The position numbers and the translations under genes were made by a program. A model generated the notes under the pieces. The model searched no databases. It was not told the DNA's origin and worked only from the letters and a program-made list of their open reading frames with translations. A stretch of 5,591 nucleotides of DNA from Planctomycetaceae bacterium (lineage in GTDB: Bacteria > Planctomycetota > Planctomycetia > Pirellulales > UBA1268): positions 1 through 5,591 of the forward strand of contig CANHYS010000185.1 of the NCBI GenBank assembly GCA_947464585.1, read 5' to 3'. Shown here one piece after another: positions 5,270 to 5,591 of this stretch (position 1 is the first letter of the stretch; each line of letters starts with the position of its first letter).

Positions 5270-5591
5270 GTGACTCAAGCCCACTCTTCCGCAGACGGAT
5301 ACGATCTGATCACGACCGAGTCGCAACTCGGGGCCCTCGTCGACCGGCTCGCCGCCCACTCCCACGTCGCCTTCGACACAGAATTCGTGTCGGAACACAC
5401 GTACCGCAGCCAGCTCTGCCTGATCCAGGTTGCGGCGCCCGACACGCTCGCGGTGATCGACACGCTCAAGGTGAGGGAACTCGACCCGTTCTGGCGGCTG
5501 CTCACCGAGCCCGGCCGCACCACGGTCGTGCATGCCGGCCGTGAGGAAATGGGATTCATCCTGCAGGCGATCAAGGCCCGCCCATCGTCGC
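5270..5591 (+). CDS. rnd: Ribonuclease D, N-terminal part (partial)
   Basis: The frame starts at GTG (5270) and runs off the window; 107 residues are seen. RNase D is a cytoplasmic 3'-5' exoribonuclease of the DEDD family that trims tRNA precursors and other RNA 3' ends. The start matches closely: YDLITTESQLGALVDRL, then VAFDTEFVSEHTY with the metal ligands D36 and E38 of the Exo I motif, QLCLIQVAAPDTLAVIDTL, and VVHAGREEMGFIL at 86-98 as the start of Exo II. In E. coli (from memory, HAGSEDLEVF) the ligand is the Asp; here the aligned position is E93. The frame is open back to a TGA at 5210-5212, but GTG 5270 is the first good start codon and fits the family N-terminus. No clear Shine-Dalgarno sequence is present. 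The Exo III motif and any HRDC domain lie outside. It follows the transporter by 79 bases and may be co-transcribed. Confidence 0.85.
   Translation, partial: MTQAHSSADGYDLITTESQLGALVDRLAAHSHVAFDTEFVSEHTYRSQLCLIQVAAPDTLAVIDTLKVRELDPFWRLLTEPGRTTVVHAGREEMGFILQAIKARPSS

Overview
The window looks like chromosomal DNA from a planctomycete. It is GC-rich, its genes often start at GTG, and Shine-Dalgarno sequences are patchy. Several of its protein types are ones I associate with Planctomycetes: an STN-like C-terminal domain, a small PHA-granule-family protein, a two-TM protein ending in a conserved-looking WCEP segment, and a bacterial MfnB/DUF556 enzyme. The taxonomic call is inference from protein style; there is no rRNA or marker gene here.

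Layout. (i) Positions 2-379, plus strand: the 3' end of a gene whose protein ends in an STN-like (secretin/TonB short N-terminal) domain. (ii) Positions 380-525: a convergent intergenic gap with several GC-rich hairpins, the best being an 8-bp perfect stem at 473-491. (iii) Positions 3512 down to 526, minus strand: four co-directional genes in the order two-TM unknown protein, mfnB-like enzyme, PHA_gran_rgn-like small protein, exported TPR protein. The first two overlap by 4 bp (GTGA). The other gaps are 84 and 72 bp. (iv) Positions 3513-3582: a 70-bp divergent gap that must hold the 5' signals of the minus-strand set and of the plus-strand transporter. (v) Positions 3583-5190, plus strand: a many-TM ion-transporter-superfamily protein of the putative citrate transporter / Na+:H+ antiporter type. 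(vi) Positions 5270-5591, plus strand: the 5' end of a ribonuclease D gene, cut by the window edge.

The most informative gene is the mfnB-like one at 2161-2898. MfnB makes the furan precursor of methanofuran from glyceraldehyde-3-phosphate. In bacteria this points to methylofuran- and tetrahydromethanopterin-linked one-carbon metabolism, a pathway known from methylotrophs and many planctomycetes. Its start codon overlaps the stop codon of an unrecognised two-TM protein, making that protein the best candidate here for a new partner of the pathway. The remaining minus-strand genes may only be co-transcribed.

I found no tRNA, rRNA, CRISPR array, insertion sequence or phage gene, and no clear undescribed multi-gene system. 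The observations worth following are the coupled pair at mfnB, a Glu in place of the usual Asp at a predicted metal-ligand position of RNase D, the unusual N-terminal extension of the transporter, and a pair of similar sequence words in both gaps that flank the TPR gene.
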